Shown here in pieces: positions 24,945 to 36,433 of a stretch of DNA of 64,000 bases (positions are counted from its first letter, which is position 1; each line of letters begins with the position of its first letter). The notes under the pieces are model-generated. The model saw only the letters and a list, made by a program, of their open reading frames with translations, was not told the DNA's origin and made no database searches. A program made the position numbers and the translations under genes. Source of the stretch: Heliocidaris erythrogramma. Lineage: Eukaryota > Echinodermata > Echinoidea > Camarodonta > Echinometridae. The stretch lies in the NCBI GenBank assembly GCA_025617745.1, contig CM046858.1, positions 39,415,850-39,479,849 of the forward strand, written 5' to 3'.

Positions 24945-25389
24945 GTGTTAAAGTTTCGTACAAGTAACCCGTTTTTCTCATTTGTGCAAACCTCATTCCA
25001 GTCACCACTGACACTTAGTTTGTACTGTATTTCCCACGTCCCCCTTTCTTTACTCAAAGATAAAAGCATAAATAACAGCACTGACAAAGAAGCGAATCAG
25101 AAAAAAACATGATAATGAAAAAGAAATATTACGCTATATTTCCTGCCGTGGCAATCCTCCTTTTTTAAAAATTGTTTCCATTCTCTCAAAGTATAACACA
25201 ATTTCCCTCTGTAATTCTCCTTAATATCTGTTCTCAATTTGACCTGATAACAATTCTTTAAAGTCGTATATGTAGTGTATGTACAATACTGTGATTGGTT
25301 AGGTTCGCATCACGTGACGTGCAAAATTTTTGGCTGGGCCTAATACACAATAACAGTTACAGATCTAGGGGTCTATTTACTATAACGAT

Positions 25390-25529
25390 TAGTGCATGTT
25401 CTATTATGCACCATTACTGGACTATATGAACTCCAAATACTAAATTATCCCTCGTGCAGGTCTGTACTCGGGATAATTTAGTATTTGTCTTGCACATAAT
25501 CAGTATCGTGCATAATAGACCATGCACTA
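25390..25529. repeat. Hairpin (about 140 bp)
   Basis: Outer arms TAGTGCATGTTCTATTATGC and GCATAATAGACCATGCACTA, inner arms CAAATACTAAATTATCC and its exact complement (25471-25487), around a 20-base loop. It is likely a small MITE; no target duplication was identified. Confidence 0.7.
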
Positions 25530-26121
25530 TTTATACAATATATATAGAACGGACATGGTGATCATATTTCTGTATTGATTTGTCATAGATTAAATTAGCC
25601 GAATCTGCAGATGTTAATGTGCTAAATAGAGCACCAAATCAAGGTTGCAAATCACCCCTTTTTAATGACTTACCTAGATGCACTGATTTCGAAGCTTTCT
25701 GAAATAGCATCCGAAATAGTAAAACTTCGGGATCCCTTTAAGCAGATTTAGAAATGTATCACTCGTTAACATTGAAACCCGTAAATTTCGTAAGTGCTTT
25801 CTTGTGAAAAGGAAATTGATTCAAGAAAAAGGGAGCATCAATATTAATTGTATTAAATATTGAATCTAAAAGTGATATTTTTATTACGAATGAAGTCAAT
25901 GGAGTAATGAAATCGTTGCAGTGTTTACATGACATTGTCGGCCTGAATTGTTCTGCTGCGTATCGTCAGACAAAGTTTGTGCCCTGTGCAAATTTATTTT
26001 CTTTTTGACACATCGACATGTGATATTAAAAATAATAAACTGAAGCAGGGTCTATGAATACGAGCTTTACACCGCCTTTTATAGTTAAACTCCTTTTTTG
26101 TGTTTTATATCCCACTTTGGA

Positions 26122-26159
26122 TATCAATTCATGAAAGGGTTACCTTTCATGAATTGATA
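26122..26159. repeat. Perfect 17-bp-arm hairpin
   Basis: TATCAATTCATGAAAGG, a GTTA loop, then the exact complement. It lies 28 bases before the hammerhead-like motif, and the GAAAGGGTTAC phrase from its loop recurs just downstream. It could be part of the same retroelement terminus. Confidence 0.75.
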
Positions 26160-26187
26160 GGGTTACTTTTGATTGAAAGGGTTACTT

Positions 26188-26220
26188 CTGATGACGGACA
26201 GTCAACCTGTCCGAAACGTC
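26188..26220 (+). ncRNA. Hammerhead-ribozyme-like motif, Penelope-element type
   Basis: The sequence shows CTGATGA (26188-26194), one extra C, stem II GGACAG (26196-26201) with loop TCAAC and CTGTCC (26207-26212), then GAAAC (26213-26217) and GTC (26218-26220). The core order matches a hammerhead: CUGAUGA, stem II, GAAA, helix III, GUC. Helix III is reduced to A-U and C-G with no loop, a minimal form reported from Penelope-like retroelements, which may act as dimers. Helix I is weak: about four pairs, ACTT against GGGT, two of them wobble. The unpaired C after CTGATGA is a deviation that could impair activity. No Penelope reverse transcriptase was seen nearby, so this would be a solo terminus. 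Confidence 0.55.
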
Positions 26221-26720
26221 GGGTCTTCTCCACTCTCAGCCTTCTCATCTGGTTTACAGTCCTTTTCATGACTTCACACTTTCAAGAAAGATTACTTCTA
26301 CACTCTCTGAATTTCTATCTCGCCTTTCCTTTTCTTCTCCACTTTCTTCTTCTTACTCAATAGTCCTTTTCAGGACTAACCACATGGTGAACCGTAAACC
26401 TTCTCCACGTTAGGGTTACCTTGGTTACAAGTAAATTAATGTGTATTATTTATGAGGTAGTGTTGTCTCAGCGATTACGTTAATATCTCAATTTTCACAT
26501 AATTATTTTCGAGTGCGCCATTAAAATGGAATAGAGAGCTCTTAATTTGTGAAACGTCCGCCGTTAGCACCTAAGTAAAATGCCGAAGAAGAGATTATCT
26601 CGTGTCTATAATCTTTGCAACATCATAATGGTGTGATTTTAGCCACCGTCGGTCACTTTGATCTCCTTAATCAGCCAGTTAGAATACCCATTATAAAACA
26701 TTGTAAAGTCATGATGACAT
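26221..26720. other. Noncoding DNA after the hammerhead motif
   Basis: CT-rich sequence at 26280-26350, then unique DNA. An open frame spanning 26100-26363 translates the hammerhead region itself and is not a gene. The extent of any parent retroelement could not be set. Confidence 0.4.
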
Positions 26721-26721
26721 C

Positions 26722-26875
26722 AACGCAGGGCGTAGGCCAACTCCTGCGATTCGTACGTCCTTCCTTTGTTATGGTCATAACCGGTCGTGCAACTCTCTGT
26801 GTCTCCTCTCATAGGCGGCTTGCACCCTCCTCATAAACATACCCCCTCTTACCTGCAATAACTCTCGAGACGAAC
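26722..26875 (+). repeat. Dispersed GC-rich repeat E, fragment
   Basis: GGCCAACTCCTGCGATTCGT, TTGCACCCTCCTCATAAACA and CTCTTACCTGCAATAACTCT match the longer copy at 27455-27990 at about 800 bases distance. Confidence 0.75.
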
Positions 26876-27454
26876 GTATGTTTCATTTTAATGAGCCCTG
26901 AACGTGTAACCTGAATTATGTTTTAACTCTAACATGTTTAACCAGGCTCATCATTATGTTTCTTCTTTCACGGAGTTCATCATTAAAATGGTTATTTCTT
27001 TCACGAAGCTTATCGTTATGACTTGTTATATCTTTAAAGATTCCATTTTTTTAATGGTGTTATTCATATTGCATACCATGCATACGAGAAATAATGAAGA
27101 AGGCATATCACCTAAAAACAATGGCATAGCCAGACGTTTTGAACGGGGGAGGGGGGGGGGGGTATAAGGGTTAGGGTTAAGGCCTTCATCCCTAACCTCT
27201 ACGGATGACCCTTGTTTTCCCTTTCATTTTAGCAAATGCACAGGGGCATAGCACCCCTGTGCCCCTGGCTACGCCTGTGCCTGAACAATTGAATAGAATT
27301 TTAATTTTGGACCTTGAATGCTGTTGCTGATGCTCAGTATGTTGTTGTCCGTGTGTAGTCACGTTTGTAAAAGTGCATACCCTTTAATGTAAAATCAATA
27401 CTGTATCCGCATATGATACCCGCTCAATGAAGTAATGAAGAGCTAGAATACGTA

Positions 27455-27995
27455 ATGCTATAGTCATAACTGATCGCGCGTGTTTTTGCACGTGCGTGTC
27501 CGCAGCTTCGATCGGCTGTGGGCCAACTCCTGCGATTCGTACGTCCTTCTTTTGTCATGGTCACAACCAGTCGTGCACCTCTCTGAACCTCCACTTGGGC
27601 GTCTTGCACCCTCCTCATAAACATACTCCCTCTTACCTGCAAGAACTCTTGAGGCGAACGTACAGCTCCGTACAGGTACGTGCAACCGACGTACAACCAA
27701 CACGCGACATGTCACGGCTCCGATGGAGCCATGGGCTTTGTGAGAACTCCGCAAGGAGCCCGTGCGATGGTCCCAAGAAGCACATGCAGGAAGTACGATG
27801 GCTGTGCGTGTCACGTGCGTCCATCAGAACACGTAGCAACACGCAAAGATTGTTGGACATGTCCAACAGCCTCCTTGCTTGTCCTGCGTGCTCCTACGAA
27901 GTTAGGAAAAACGTGCAGACCCGTGCGTGCGACGCAATGATTTTCTGCGACGCAGACCACACGCAAGGAGGTTCACGGCCGGTTGTGGCCAACCT
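27455..27995 (+). repeat. Dispersed GC-rich repeat E, longest copy
   Basis: About 540 bases rich in ACGTGC/GCACGT words, markedly more GC-rich than its flanks. Relatives lie at 26722-26875 and 53816-54090. Weakly similar flanking text, CCCGCTCAATGAAGTAATGA at 27420 and CCCGCTCATCAAATAATGAA at 28049, brackets it like an aged direct repeat. Open frames on both strands give Cys/Arg/Ser-rich translations with no domain, and they change frame between copies. I therefore regard it as a noncoding mobile repeat of unknown class. Confidence 0.65.
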
Positions 27996-28079
27996 TTTAG
28001 AGTACATGAGCATGTTTGTAAAGGATTCATAAGACAAACATGCTACCCGCTCATCAAATAATGAAACTAGAATACCTAA

Positions 28080-29540
28080 GGGTAAATGAGCATACTTGCA
28101 CAGGATTCTCATCAACCGAATATACGCTCTATAAATTATATAGCATGTATAGTCTGCCAATGCCAATCCTTAATGCTGACAATTAATAAATACGCTAGGG
28201 ATAGTGCGATTTTATTTCCCTAACGCTAAAAAGAAACTGTAATTTTGATATCAATATTTATATTGCAATTCATAATCCTCACTAAGGACGAATTTACATG
28301 TTTGAATTTCCATATGCATTAGAAGGTCACCTAGAGTAGAATTCATGAGGCACGTGTCTCTTGAAACACGCGTTCCATAAATATTGCTTTTGGATAGTTT
28401 TCTTATTTCATTGCAGTGACGGTCGTCATCTCAAAAATTCCATAACACAGTCCCCTTTCTTGTCCAGTTCAACCTTGATCGTCCTGCAATGAATGGAATT
28501 ATTAAATTTAAATCAGAGCTCATTTTCTGTGAATAAGAAAAGACAGACCCGTGCTGAATCGGATTTTTCTCGCGTATTAAATCCAATATTGATAGTTTCC
28601 ATACCTCTAAGGTTCAGTCCACACGCAATCAGAGCGAAAAATCCGCCTCCGATGAAAGGATCCTTAGACGCTAATGAATATTATTGAATCTCCTTACGAC
28701 CGTGCCAAATTTTCTACTCCGCTTTGCGTGTATTGTTAATAAACAGTTCAGAGAAAACGTCCATTCGCTCTGATTGAGATGATTTAAAGGTGGAATCGTG
28801 CTTTGTGGCTTTTTATGAAATGTCTGAATATTATATGGTATCAACATTTGATATTGACAGTGATTAGTTTCATCGTAGTAAGAAAACTAAGAATCATTAT
28901 CCGTATAAATAATACATAATCGGCGAGTCGAGTAACCAACAATGTAACCCCTCCCCCACCCCCCCAAAAAAAAAACAACAACAACAAAACAACAACAATC
29001 GACCAATTACTTAATTGAATTACGTCGCGGAATTGCCATAATTCAAGTATATTTATCAAAGACTTGACAAAACTTGACCAAAATTGATGCGACACAGCTA
29101 GACTTTGATAGATTTCACTTAAATTCTAGAGGTTGAGCATACTTTTACTTGAAACAAATAGGTTGAGTTTATAAATTAATGCACTCTATCTTTTAGAGAA
29201 TATATCAATTTGTGATTCATTTTCAAAAGGCCCATTCCTTAAAACATTTCCTCTATATCCTCTATCGATTGGTAGCAATTCAGTAAGAAATAATATCGTT
29301 ATCTTCCCCGTCCCTCTTTAAGATATATCTGGCCTTCGTTCATAATTATTTACAATTTTGACATATAGCTTGCTCTGATATGCTCTCTTTCTATCTCTCT
29401 GTCATTATATAAAGATGTGGTTCCCAGTATATCACTCTGGCTCACTGCATCACGTTCTCTCTCACTCCCTCACATATATACACATACACACACTCGCCCA
29501 CTCATCAATGCACACACGCCGAAAAATACGCTTTTCATCT
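28080..29540. other. Noncoding DNA
   Basis: No exon was recognised. A C-run/A-run with (ACA)n lies at 28949-28998. Confidence 0.5.
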
Positions 29541-29892
29541 TCTCTCTCTCTCTCTCTCTCTCTCTTCTTCTTCCTATCCATCATTTCAATATTAAGATAC
29601 TCAAACAATGTTCTTTTCAGAATCGTCCATTGCCATTTATTCTCTCTTGTCGTCCATTCTCTCTCTCTCTCTCTCTCTCTCTCATGCACCCTGTCAATCA
29701 TTTCAATATTAAGGTACCCATAACACGCTTTATCATAATTGTCCATTGCCATTCATTGTCTCTCGCTGTCCATTCACTTTCTCCCTCTCTCTCTCTCTCT
29801 TTCTCTCTCTTCCTGTCCCTCATTTCAATATTAAGATGCCTATACAATGTTCGACCTTAATCGCCCACTCTCATTCTCTCTCTCCGTCCAGT
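29540..29892. repeat. About 120-bp tandem repeat with CT-rich spacers (3 units)
   Basis: CATTTCAATATTAAG recurs at 29582, 29699 and 29821. Each is followed by a conserved block (CAATGTTC or similar, then TCCATTGCCATT or a related phrase) and a (CT)n tract. Unit lengths of about 117 and 122 differ through the CT expansions. Overlapping open frames are Ser/Leu-rich artefacts. Confidence 0.85.
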
Positions 29893-31271
29893 ACCATGCA
29901 GCTATTGAATAGCCATTTTAATAGCGCTCGACCACCGAATCATATCTCAGACCAGCGCTTCCTCCTAATTTCTTCTCACAATTCGGCTTCTTCCTGGACA
30001 CGGACAAGAGTTTAAAAAATTTAATTTAGGCCTCGGCAAGCGCAATTTTATTACAACAACAAATTGTATACCATTTCCACTAAAATCTAAATTTATACCA
30101 AAGGTATGTAGATCATCCTGGTAACTTAATTAATGATTAATTAAAGAAAATGAATGCAGTATATGAAAAATTGTAATATCAATGCGATGAAAAAAACTTT
30201 ATGAAAGAAAGACATCGTAGACCAGGTGACTAGAATAGCACGTCAGTGAACACTTGGGAAAGCGCATTGTTTGCAAGTTGGCTATCATTTGGCAGACTGT
30301 CAAATACCAACCGTCAATGAACACTTTGTTGCTTTTCAGTGGATTTAATGAAAAGTATAATTAAATGAATATATGAATAATCATTACATCACAGTCGATA
30401 CTTATCTCACTGAATTTTAAACGAACATGCCAGTTTATGTCGAATGACCTTTATCTGCTCATGCGCAAATCCTAATTACGAAATCGCTTATAGCTACAGC
30501 ATCTTTTTAAAGAGGTAAAAGCAATATTGAGATGATACATATTATACACAAAACTTGTTTACGAATGGAGTTATGTTATGATGTAACCGCTTACTAGTAC
30601 TTTAAAATGGATACAGTCAGGGTTAGTTCATTTAAGCTTACCACCTGCGATAAGTTCTGGGATTGTAATGTGCTAATAATATATCCATTTTGTCCTTGAT
30701 AGATGCTATTGTGCTCAAAATTATTCAAAACAACTCTGCTAATGTGAAAAATCAAATTTCATTGCGCATGAAACCATAACACAACACGATAAATTGCTGA
30801 TATCAAATCAATCACAGCATTACTTAATCACGATCTTCGTAAGTAATTGAGATGTTTATGCTTTGTCATCCATGACACAGTACCACACTGTAAAAGGTCA
30901 CGAACATTTTCTTTTATACAAATTCTTTTTACACGAAACTGTCTCGAAAGTGACCAAGGATAAAAACATGAATAATATAGAAATTCTGACCTAAAACTAT
31001 CTCTGGGTTTATTTTGCGACCAAGGTTGATAGTATAGAATGATGTCAAATTTATTGCCATATTCCACGTGCAAGTACAAAGCGTTCGTGGCCATTGTGCT
31101 TTTAATTTCGCTCATCAATTATCAATATTTTACTTTTAATTATGTGACATATTCGAAAAGGAAAAAAAAAGAAGCTTCTCTCTCCTCCTTCTCCTTATTA
31201 TCATCATCAATATTATGATAATACGGTCTTATTTAAGTATTGAAACTGTCCTTCCTGAGGGCCCTTCTGTT
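29893..31271. other. Noncoding DNA
   Basis: AT-rich, no gene recognised. The frame at 30828-31118 (minus) has no recognisable domain or splice support. Confidence 0.45.
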
Positions 31272-31432
31272 ATTATTATCCCAACATTGTCAAGTACCCA
31301 TTAAATACGCCTGTGCCAAGAGGGACATAATATGGGTAAAACACCTTGTTTAAGGATGTATAAGCACCGAGATAAGATGGAACCCAGGAACTATCTTATG
31401 AGTGTCAAGAGCTTTCACCAATATACCACTGT
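31272..31432 (-). mobile_element. tRNA-derived SINE, second family
   Basis: On the minus strand an A-box-like TGGTATATTGGTGAAAG (about 31425-31409) is followed by a B-box-like CTGGGTTCCATCTT (31390-31377). The body contains GGTGCTTATACATCC and TTAATGGGTACTTGAC, and the far end runs into AATAATAATA. The body text differs from the SINE family at 5006-5486. Confidence 0.6.
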
Positions 31433-32310
31433 ACTCCTATTATTATCATTATTGTTTCAGAAACCATAGGAATCCTATTAAACTAACAAGAACAAGAGAG
31501 GGAAAAACAGGAGATTGATCATGAAATAAAGTAACGAGGATATCGTAAATACATAATAATACATCATTGTTAATGGTCGGAGACTCTGGCACAGTTTCGT
31601 CATGTTCGTCACTGCGAGTGTGAAAAAATTTAAAAACGCGCCAAGTTTGTCGTTCTCGCCTTCCCCATCGATTAGCACGCTCTTTCCATGTTAGCTTACT
31701 GGAACAAATATTTAACTTTGAAGGACGCGAATCAACACTCTCCCTTGTTGCTCATTCTTGACCTTGGGGGAAAATGAATGGCCGTCGAATTCGTTACTCA
31801 ATCATCATGCAGTGTACACGAGTCTGACGAGCTATATAATAATTATTGTTAAATACATCATAAAAACAAAGGAATGATGTCGGTTTAACGCGTGAGGCGC
31901 CAATTCACTAACGCAGAACTGCGTCAGCGGCTGGCGCGGTCAGGCTTTGACCTTCGACAATGAGACTGATATCATACACAAAATGGAAGCAAAATGAATA
32001 GTGCAAGAATTATATTGAACACTGTTGAATTTGCTACTTGCCTTTCTAGGTTTGATTAGCGTACGTAATAGCTCAATTAAAGGGATAACTCTTATGCATC
32101 ATCCATTAGACAATGGCGAGCGATTTTGAAAAGTGCGTTTATCGTGGTTTGTTTGAATAGTCATACTCATTGACTATATCTTACTTAGCATGAGCAGATA
32201 TTTAGAGACAAACATTTTTTTCGCCAAACCTTAAAAAATCGCTCAGTAAGGGATTATGGGGGCCCAGTTTCCCTCCATAATTCCCTGACAAGCAGAAAAA
32301 AAAAGGTCTT
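31433..32310. other. Noncoding DNA
   Basis: Nothing gene-like was recognised. Short GC-rich phrases near 31890-31950 are unexplained. Confidence 0.45.
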
Positions 32311-32317
32311 CACTCTA

Positions 32318-32452
32318 AAAGGGGGGGGGGGGGGCACAATCGAGAAAATGGCCAATCGTACTCGCGTAACTATGGTCAAAATTCATAATTCTCTTCCAAA
32401 AGGGGGGGGGGGGCACGGGCCGGCTGTGCCCCCCTGGATCCGCCACTGCCTT
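32318..32452. mobile_element. hAT-like transposon end remnant
   Basis: Two G-runs each followed by GGCAC, then GGGCCGGCTGTGCCCCCC and TGGATCCGCCACTG. The CAGTGGCGGATCCA terminus, read on the minus strand, is typical of hAT-derived repeats. The opposite end is not clear. Confidence 0.45.
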
Positions 32453-34580
32453 TAGGTATTACACTGGTAACACCCAACACCTTTTTGCCGCCATTACCTC
32501 ACAGCTTTTCCATTCTGCGTTTTCAAGGTGACAGCTTTGTCGTTTATGAATGGCTGTCTACTACTGTGGAAATTGGGTTTCTATCCTTTTCCAGATCAAG
32601 ACAGCTTTTACCAGTCAAAGACACAGCGAGTTGCATTTAGAGATAGATTGATATTACGTGACAAATAACCCAACGTTCAAATTCTATCGTCGAAGTTAAT
32701 TTCCGCTTTCGAATTAAGAACCATTAATCGCATTATTTTTGTGAGAATCCTGCTGGAGAGTTGTCTAAATGCCCCCTTTCAACAGCTGCGTTTTTTATAT
32801 ACAAATGACATTCCTCTTAGCAAGGAATATCTTTGCTGTGTATTATACCGCATCATATTTTGAGGGAGGGAGTGAAGGTACGTGACGTCATTTATCAAGT
32901 TGGTATTCTTCTTGTTTTTTTTCTACATTTTAAAAAGGGAAAAGAAAATGGAGACAAAATATGAAGGATGAACAAGAATTGTTATGATGCCATCTTGATG
33001 AGTACTTACACCAATGTATCCCTATACTCGGGGGAACCCAAGTCCTTCTTTCGCTTCATTTCTTTTGATATTGTCACTGTCTTCTTGCCTGAAAAGAGCG
33101 CAGGGTTAATATTTTTTTCTGAATAGATCGATGCTTCAGCGGTTTTATCCAGGTCTCACCCGTTGTCGGGAAACAACGGATGTGGTGTCCAAGGAATTAT
33201 CATTCTTCCCGCCGACTCAAAATTAGATTATGTTTGCAGAAGATGGTGATGGTGCGATTTGTTTTTACTGCCCTCAAGGTTGCCAATTTGACCGTCTGTA
33301 ATATTTTACTTTGTACCCTTTCCTCCTTTACCCCGCGTTCCAAAGTCTTTTGTTTGTTTGTCAATCTCTGTCAGTGCCACACTATATGTCTGTATCTCTC
33401 TTTTGAAATTGACATGTTTTCTCTTGTCTTCTATTCTGTTATATTTTTCTCCATTTTCTATATCTTTTTTTTAAAATCTCAATCTCACTGTTCTCTAAAG
33501 TCACACATATAAACAAATTTGCTCACATTAAAAAAAAAATTATCAATGACGCCCCCTCCCGATACGTCTCCACGAAGTTTTAAATTTGATTTATCAATTT
33601 TAAGATGTCCAATGGCACTATATTCTTGAATACTATTCATTATATTGGCTTGTCGATACTAATTTATTAGACCTTGTAGCCTTGGGGATATAATTTCCCG
33701 ATATACCTGGATTACTTGCAAATGTATATCTTTTTTTGCCTTTCTGAAATATTATAGGCCTTGTAATCTCAATATGCTTGATGGCTCTCCAACGTCATGA
33801 TGATGGACAACAACCGACATCCCTGCGCCATCAACAAAGGAAACTGAGTGAAAAAAAACATACATTCGAATCTTTCAGAGGAAATTGATCCACACACCCT
33901 AACCTTTTAGCGATACTAAATTGATGGCGTACGAAATGTTTCTATACGAAGTAGGCTTTCGCTGTTTAATGAACAATGAGTGACCGATATAACACACGGG
34001 AGTAATTAATCTAGTCCCATCTATTAACATCGGCGTTGTGATCTTTGCTCACCGTTCTCGCACAAGATGGATGCACCATTAGAGAAGAGCACGTGGGCCA
34101 TTTATTCAAATGGAAGTTCACATCTAACCATGAAAGCCCATATTCTTGTCACATACCTTCTGGTGGAATTTGATTAAATGGTCCCGGGTCACATATCCCT
34201 TCTCCTTGGTTTATTTCCCAGGAGGGCTGGAATCTCCATCGGGCTGTCCGAATTAACTTTCTCGTATTTTTATCTGCCACCGTGTCTATATGTACGTTTT
34301 ATGCCTGTGGTATTTCTGTCTTTGTGTATGTGTCTTATACCATACACGCTACGAGTGAAACTCCTTGATTCCTCGTCAAACTTTACGTTGCAAATGTGAC
34401 TTCTCATATTATACTCCACTTTTTTAATATATTTTGTAAAAAGAGATGAAGGAACTCATTTTCTATAAAAGAACACAATTCTCTAATATATTCAGTTGTT
34501 TGATCAGTATATGCGACAAATGTCATGGTCAACATTGTGTTTTGAAAAATCATGATTTCAGTCATCGGATCAGTGGCGAT
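32453..34580. other. Noncoding DNA
   Basis: No exon, RNA gene or clear repeat was recognised. The hydrophobic frames at 33180-33512 and 34178-34399 come from T-rich DNA and lack family motifs. Confidence 0.45.
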
Positions 34581-34582
34581 CA

Positions 34583-35220
34583 GTAGTGATTGTGGCGCCC
34601 GGCGCAAATAAAAAGGTTGCGCCCCCCCCCCCCCCCTCAGTGCCCAAACCTACTTGTACAAGCGAGGGAGCAAAGCGACCGCGCCGCAAATGTTTTGCAT
34701 ATTTAACCTTAAAAAACACATTTTTGTGCGCATTTTACCCAGGAAACTTTGCAAGTGACCACTGCAGCTATGCGGTAGAGAAGTTCGAATTTTTCCTATT
34801 CACACCCTTCTAAAATTGGGAGCAAAATTAACGAAAACCCATAAGAAAATAGTCGAGGAATTTAGCAAAACGACTAAAAGTTGAGATTTCTGTTAAATGT
34901 TGACCCTCTGCTTGTTTTATGCATTATATTGGGGGCGCAATACTTAACAAGAGGCAGATGAAACTTATATGATAGCAAGCAAAGCAACGACAATTGCATT
35001 GTTTTAAGAACTATTATACTGGGGCTGTGAAATTACGAGATCTTGAAAGACAATAATTATGCGAGGAAGCAAAGCGAGAAAATTTCCGCATTTTAAACCC
35101 TCAAAACCTGTATTTCTAACGATTGGGAGGGGGCGCATAATCCTTAAGGATTGTGGTTTTTCTTCATTTTCCCTTTTTTCTTCTCTCTTTTGCGTTTTTT
35201 GCGCTCGATCCCTCCAAGTG
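34583..35220. repeat. Old repeat with AGCGAGG-AGCAAAGCGA words
   Basis: GCGAGGGAGCAAAGCGACCG (about 34663), GATAGCAAGCAAAGCAACGA (34972) and GCGAGGAAGCAAAGCGAG (35060) are diverged versions of one word. The surrounding text is also loosely repeated (CGCAT/TTTTAACC). A C-run of about 17 lies at 34621-34637. It looks like a decayed transposon or internally repeated element. Confidence 0.5.
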
Positions 35221-35338
35221 CCGCCCGGGACGCGTGTTTACGTTTTACAACCAAGCCTAGGCAGATTTCGCATTTTTCATACTAATACGGTTTATTCCGT
35301 CAAGACTAATCTGCATGAATATTCATGAAAACGAATTA

Positions 35339-35357
35339 TTAGGGTTAGGGTTAGGGT
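35339..35357. repeat. Interstitial (TTAGGG)3
   Basis: Three exact telomere-type units at the inner edge of the left foldback arm. TTAGGG is the animal telomere unit, but three units can arise by chance or through repair. Confidence 0.6.
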
Positions 35358-35567
35358 TTGCTTATTTAAAAATAAGGTGACTGAGTTGACAACGGATTAA
35401 GAAAATACAAGTCCGATACTTGTAGTCTGTTTCAAAGTCTTCAAAAAGGGTTTCTGCCTAGGCTTGGTTGCAAAAAAGAAAGGCGCGCCCGGGACGCGTC
35501 TTTCCTTTTTTGCAACCAAGCCTAGGCAGAAACCCTTTATTTTCTTACTCAGTCACCTTATTTTTAA

Positions 35568-36170
35568 AGGAGTACTCCGGCCTGAAAATAATAATAATCG
35601 AATGAATAGAGTATAATTAAACAAGCAAAACACTGAAAGTTTCATCGAAATCCGATAAAAAATAACGAAGTTATTGAATTTTTAAGTTTTGCATTATTTT
35701 GGGAAACAGTTCTATGCATGTCATCATGAATATGTAATGAGTTAGCTGATGATGTCACGTCCACACTTTCCTTTTTAAACTATATTATATGAAATCTTCA
35801 TTTTTTCATTTTTTCATACATGTCTATAAAGAATATCTCCCTTGTATAACAAAATAGGTTACAGCAATGATGTACTTACACATTAAATAAGGCGTCATTC
35901 CTTTTAGTTATAGGCTTGGAGCAGAAAATTTGAATAATTGCAATTTCATATAATAAAATACAAAAGAAAAAGTGGGGATATGACATCATCAGCTCACTCA
36001 CTGCATATTCATGATGACGTGCACATAACTGTTTTACCAAAATAATGCAAAACTTAAAATTCCATAACTTCATTATTTTTCATCCGATTTCGATGAAATT
36101 TTCAGTGATTTGTTTGTTTAATTTTACTCTATTTATTCAATTCATATTAATTTCAGGCCGGAGTACCCCT
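35568..36170 (+). mobile_element. 603-bp hairpin TTAA MITE, family A, copy 2
   Basis: Begins AGGAGTACTCCGGCCT and ends AGGCCGGAGTACCCCT with TTAA at 35564-35567 and 36171-36174. It is strongly similar along its full length to 18396-18992, in the same orientation. It is inserted inside the double foldback, in a TTTTTAAATAAG-like site, so it is younger than that element. Confidence 0.9.
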
Positions 36171-36198
36171 TTAAATAAGCAAAAGAAAATTTCGTAAT

Positions 36199-36292
36199 AT
36201 AAACTTCTGCCGAGGTTCGAACTCGTGGTTCTTTCACCAAGAGAGGACTGGATTATCCGATTGCGCCACACACAACAGCTGCTCGATGCCCT
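36199..36292 (-). repeat. tRNA-like stretch (tRNA-derived repeat or pseudogene)
   Basis: On the minus strand TGGCGCAATCGGATA fits a Pol III A-box, and ACGAGTTCGAACCTCG, about 35 bases further on, fits a B-box and T-loop. A plausible T-stem (CGAG/CTCG) is visible but no complete cloverleaf with a paired acceptor stem, so it is not called a functional tRNA. Confidence 0.45.
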
Positions 36293-36433
36293 TGCTCGTT
36301 TTATTATATCGCTATAATTCGTTTTCATGAATATTCATGCAGATTAGTCTTGACGGAATAAACCGTATTAGTATGAAAAATGCGAAATCTGCCTAGGCTT
36401 GGTTGTAAAACGTAAACGCGCGCCCGGGACACG

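Larger units (their letters stand above)
35221..36433. mobile_element. Double foldback element, about 1.2 kb
   Basis: Outer arms 35221-35338 and 36313-36433 are inverted copies (GCATGAATATTCATGAAAAC, CCAAGCCTAGGCAGATTTCG, CGCCCGGGAC). Inside, a second hairpin at about 35445-35540 repeats the same terminal text, CGCGCCCGGGACGCG and AACCAAGCCTAGGCAGA. The AAATAAGGTGACTGAGT block at 35370 pairs with 35546-35564. The end sequence therefore occurs four times. The interior holds three TTAGGG units, a family A MITE and a tRNA-like stretch. Confidence 0.75.

Noticed and set aside
27464-28032. Overlapping open frames of 116 and 178 codons on both strands
   Set aside because: They fall entirely in dispersed repeat E; other copies do not keep the same frame, and no domain is seen.
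29417-29860. Open frame of 147 codons, Ser/Leu-rich
   Set aside because: It is produced by the 120-bp CT-rich tandem repeat.
35339-35357. Chromosome end
   Set aside because: Only three TTAGGG units, with ordinary DNA on both sides.
36199-36292. Functional tRNA gene
   Set aside because: A- and B-box-like blocks exist, but I cannot build a full cloverleaf with a paired acceptor stem, and the stretch lies inside a foldback repeat.
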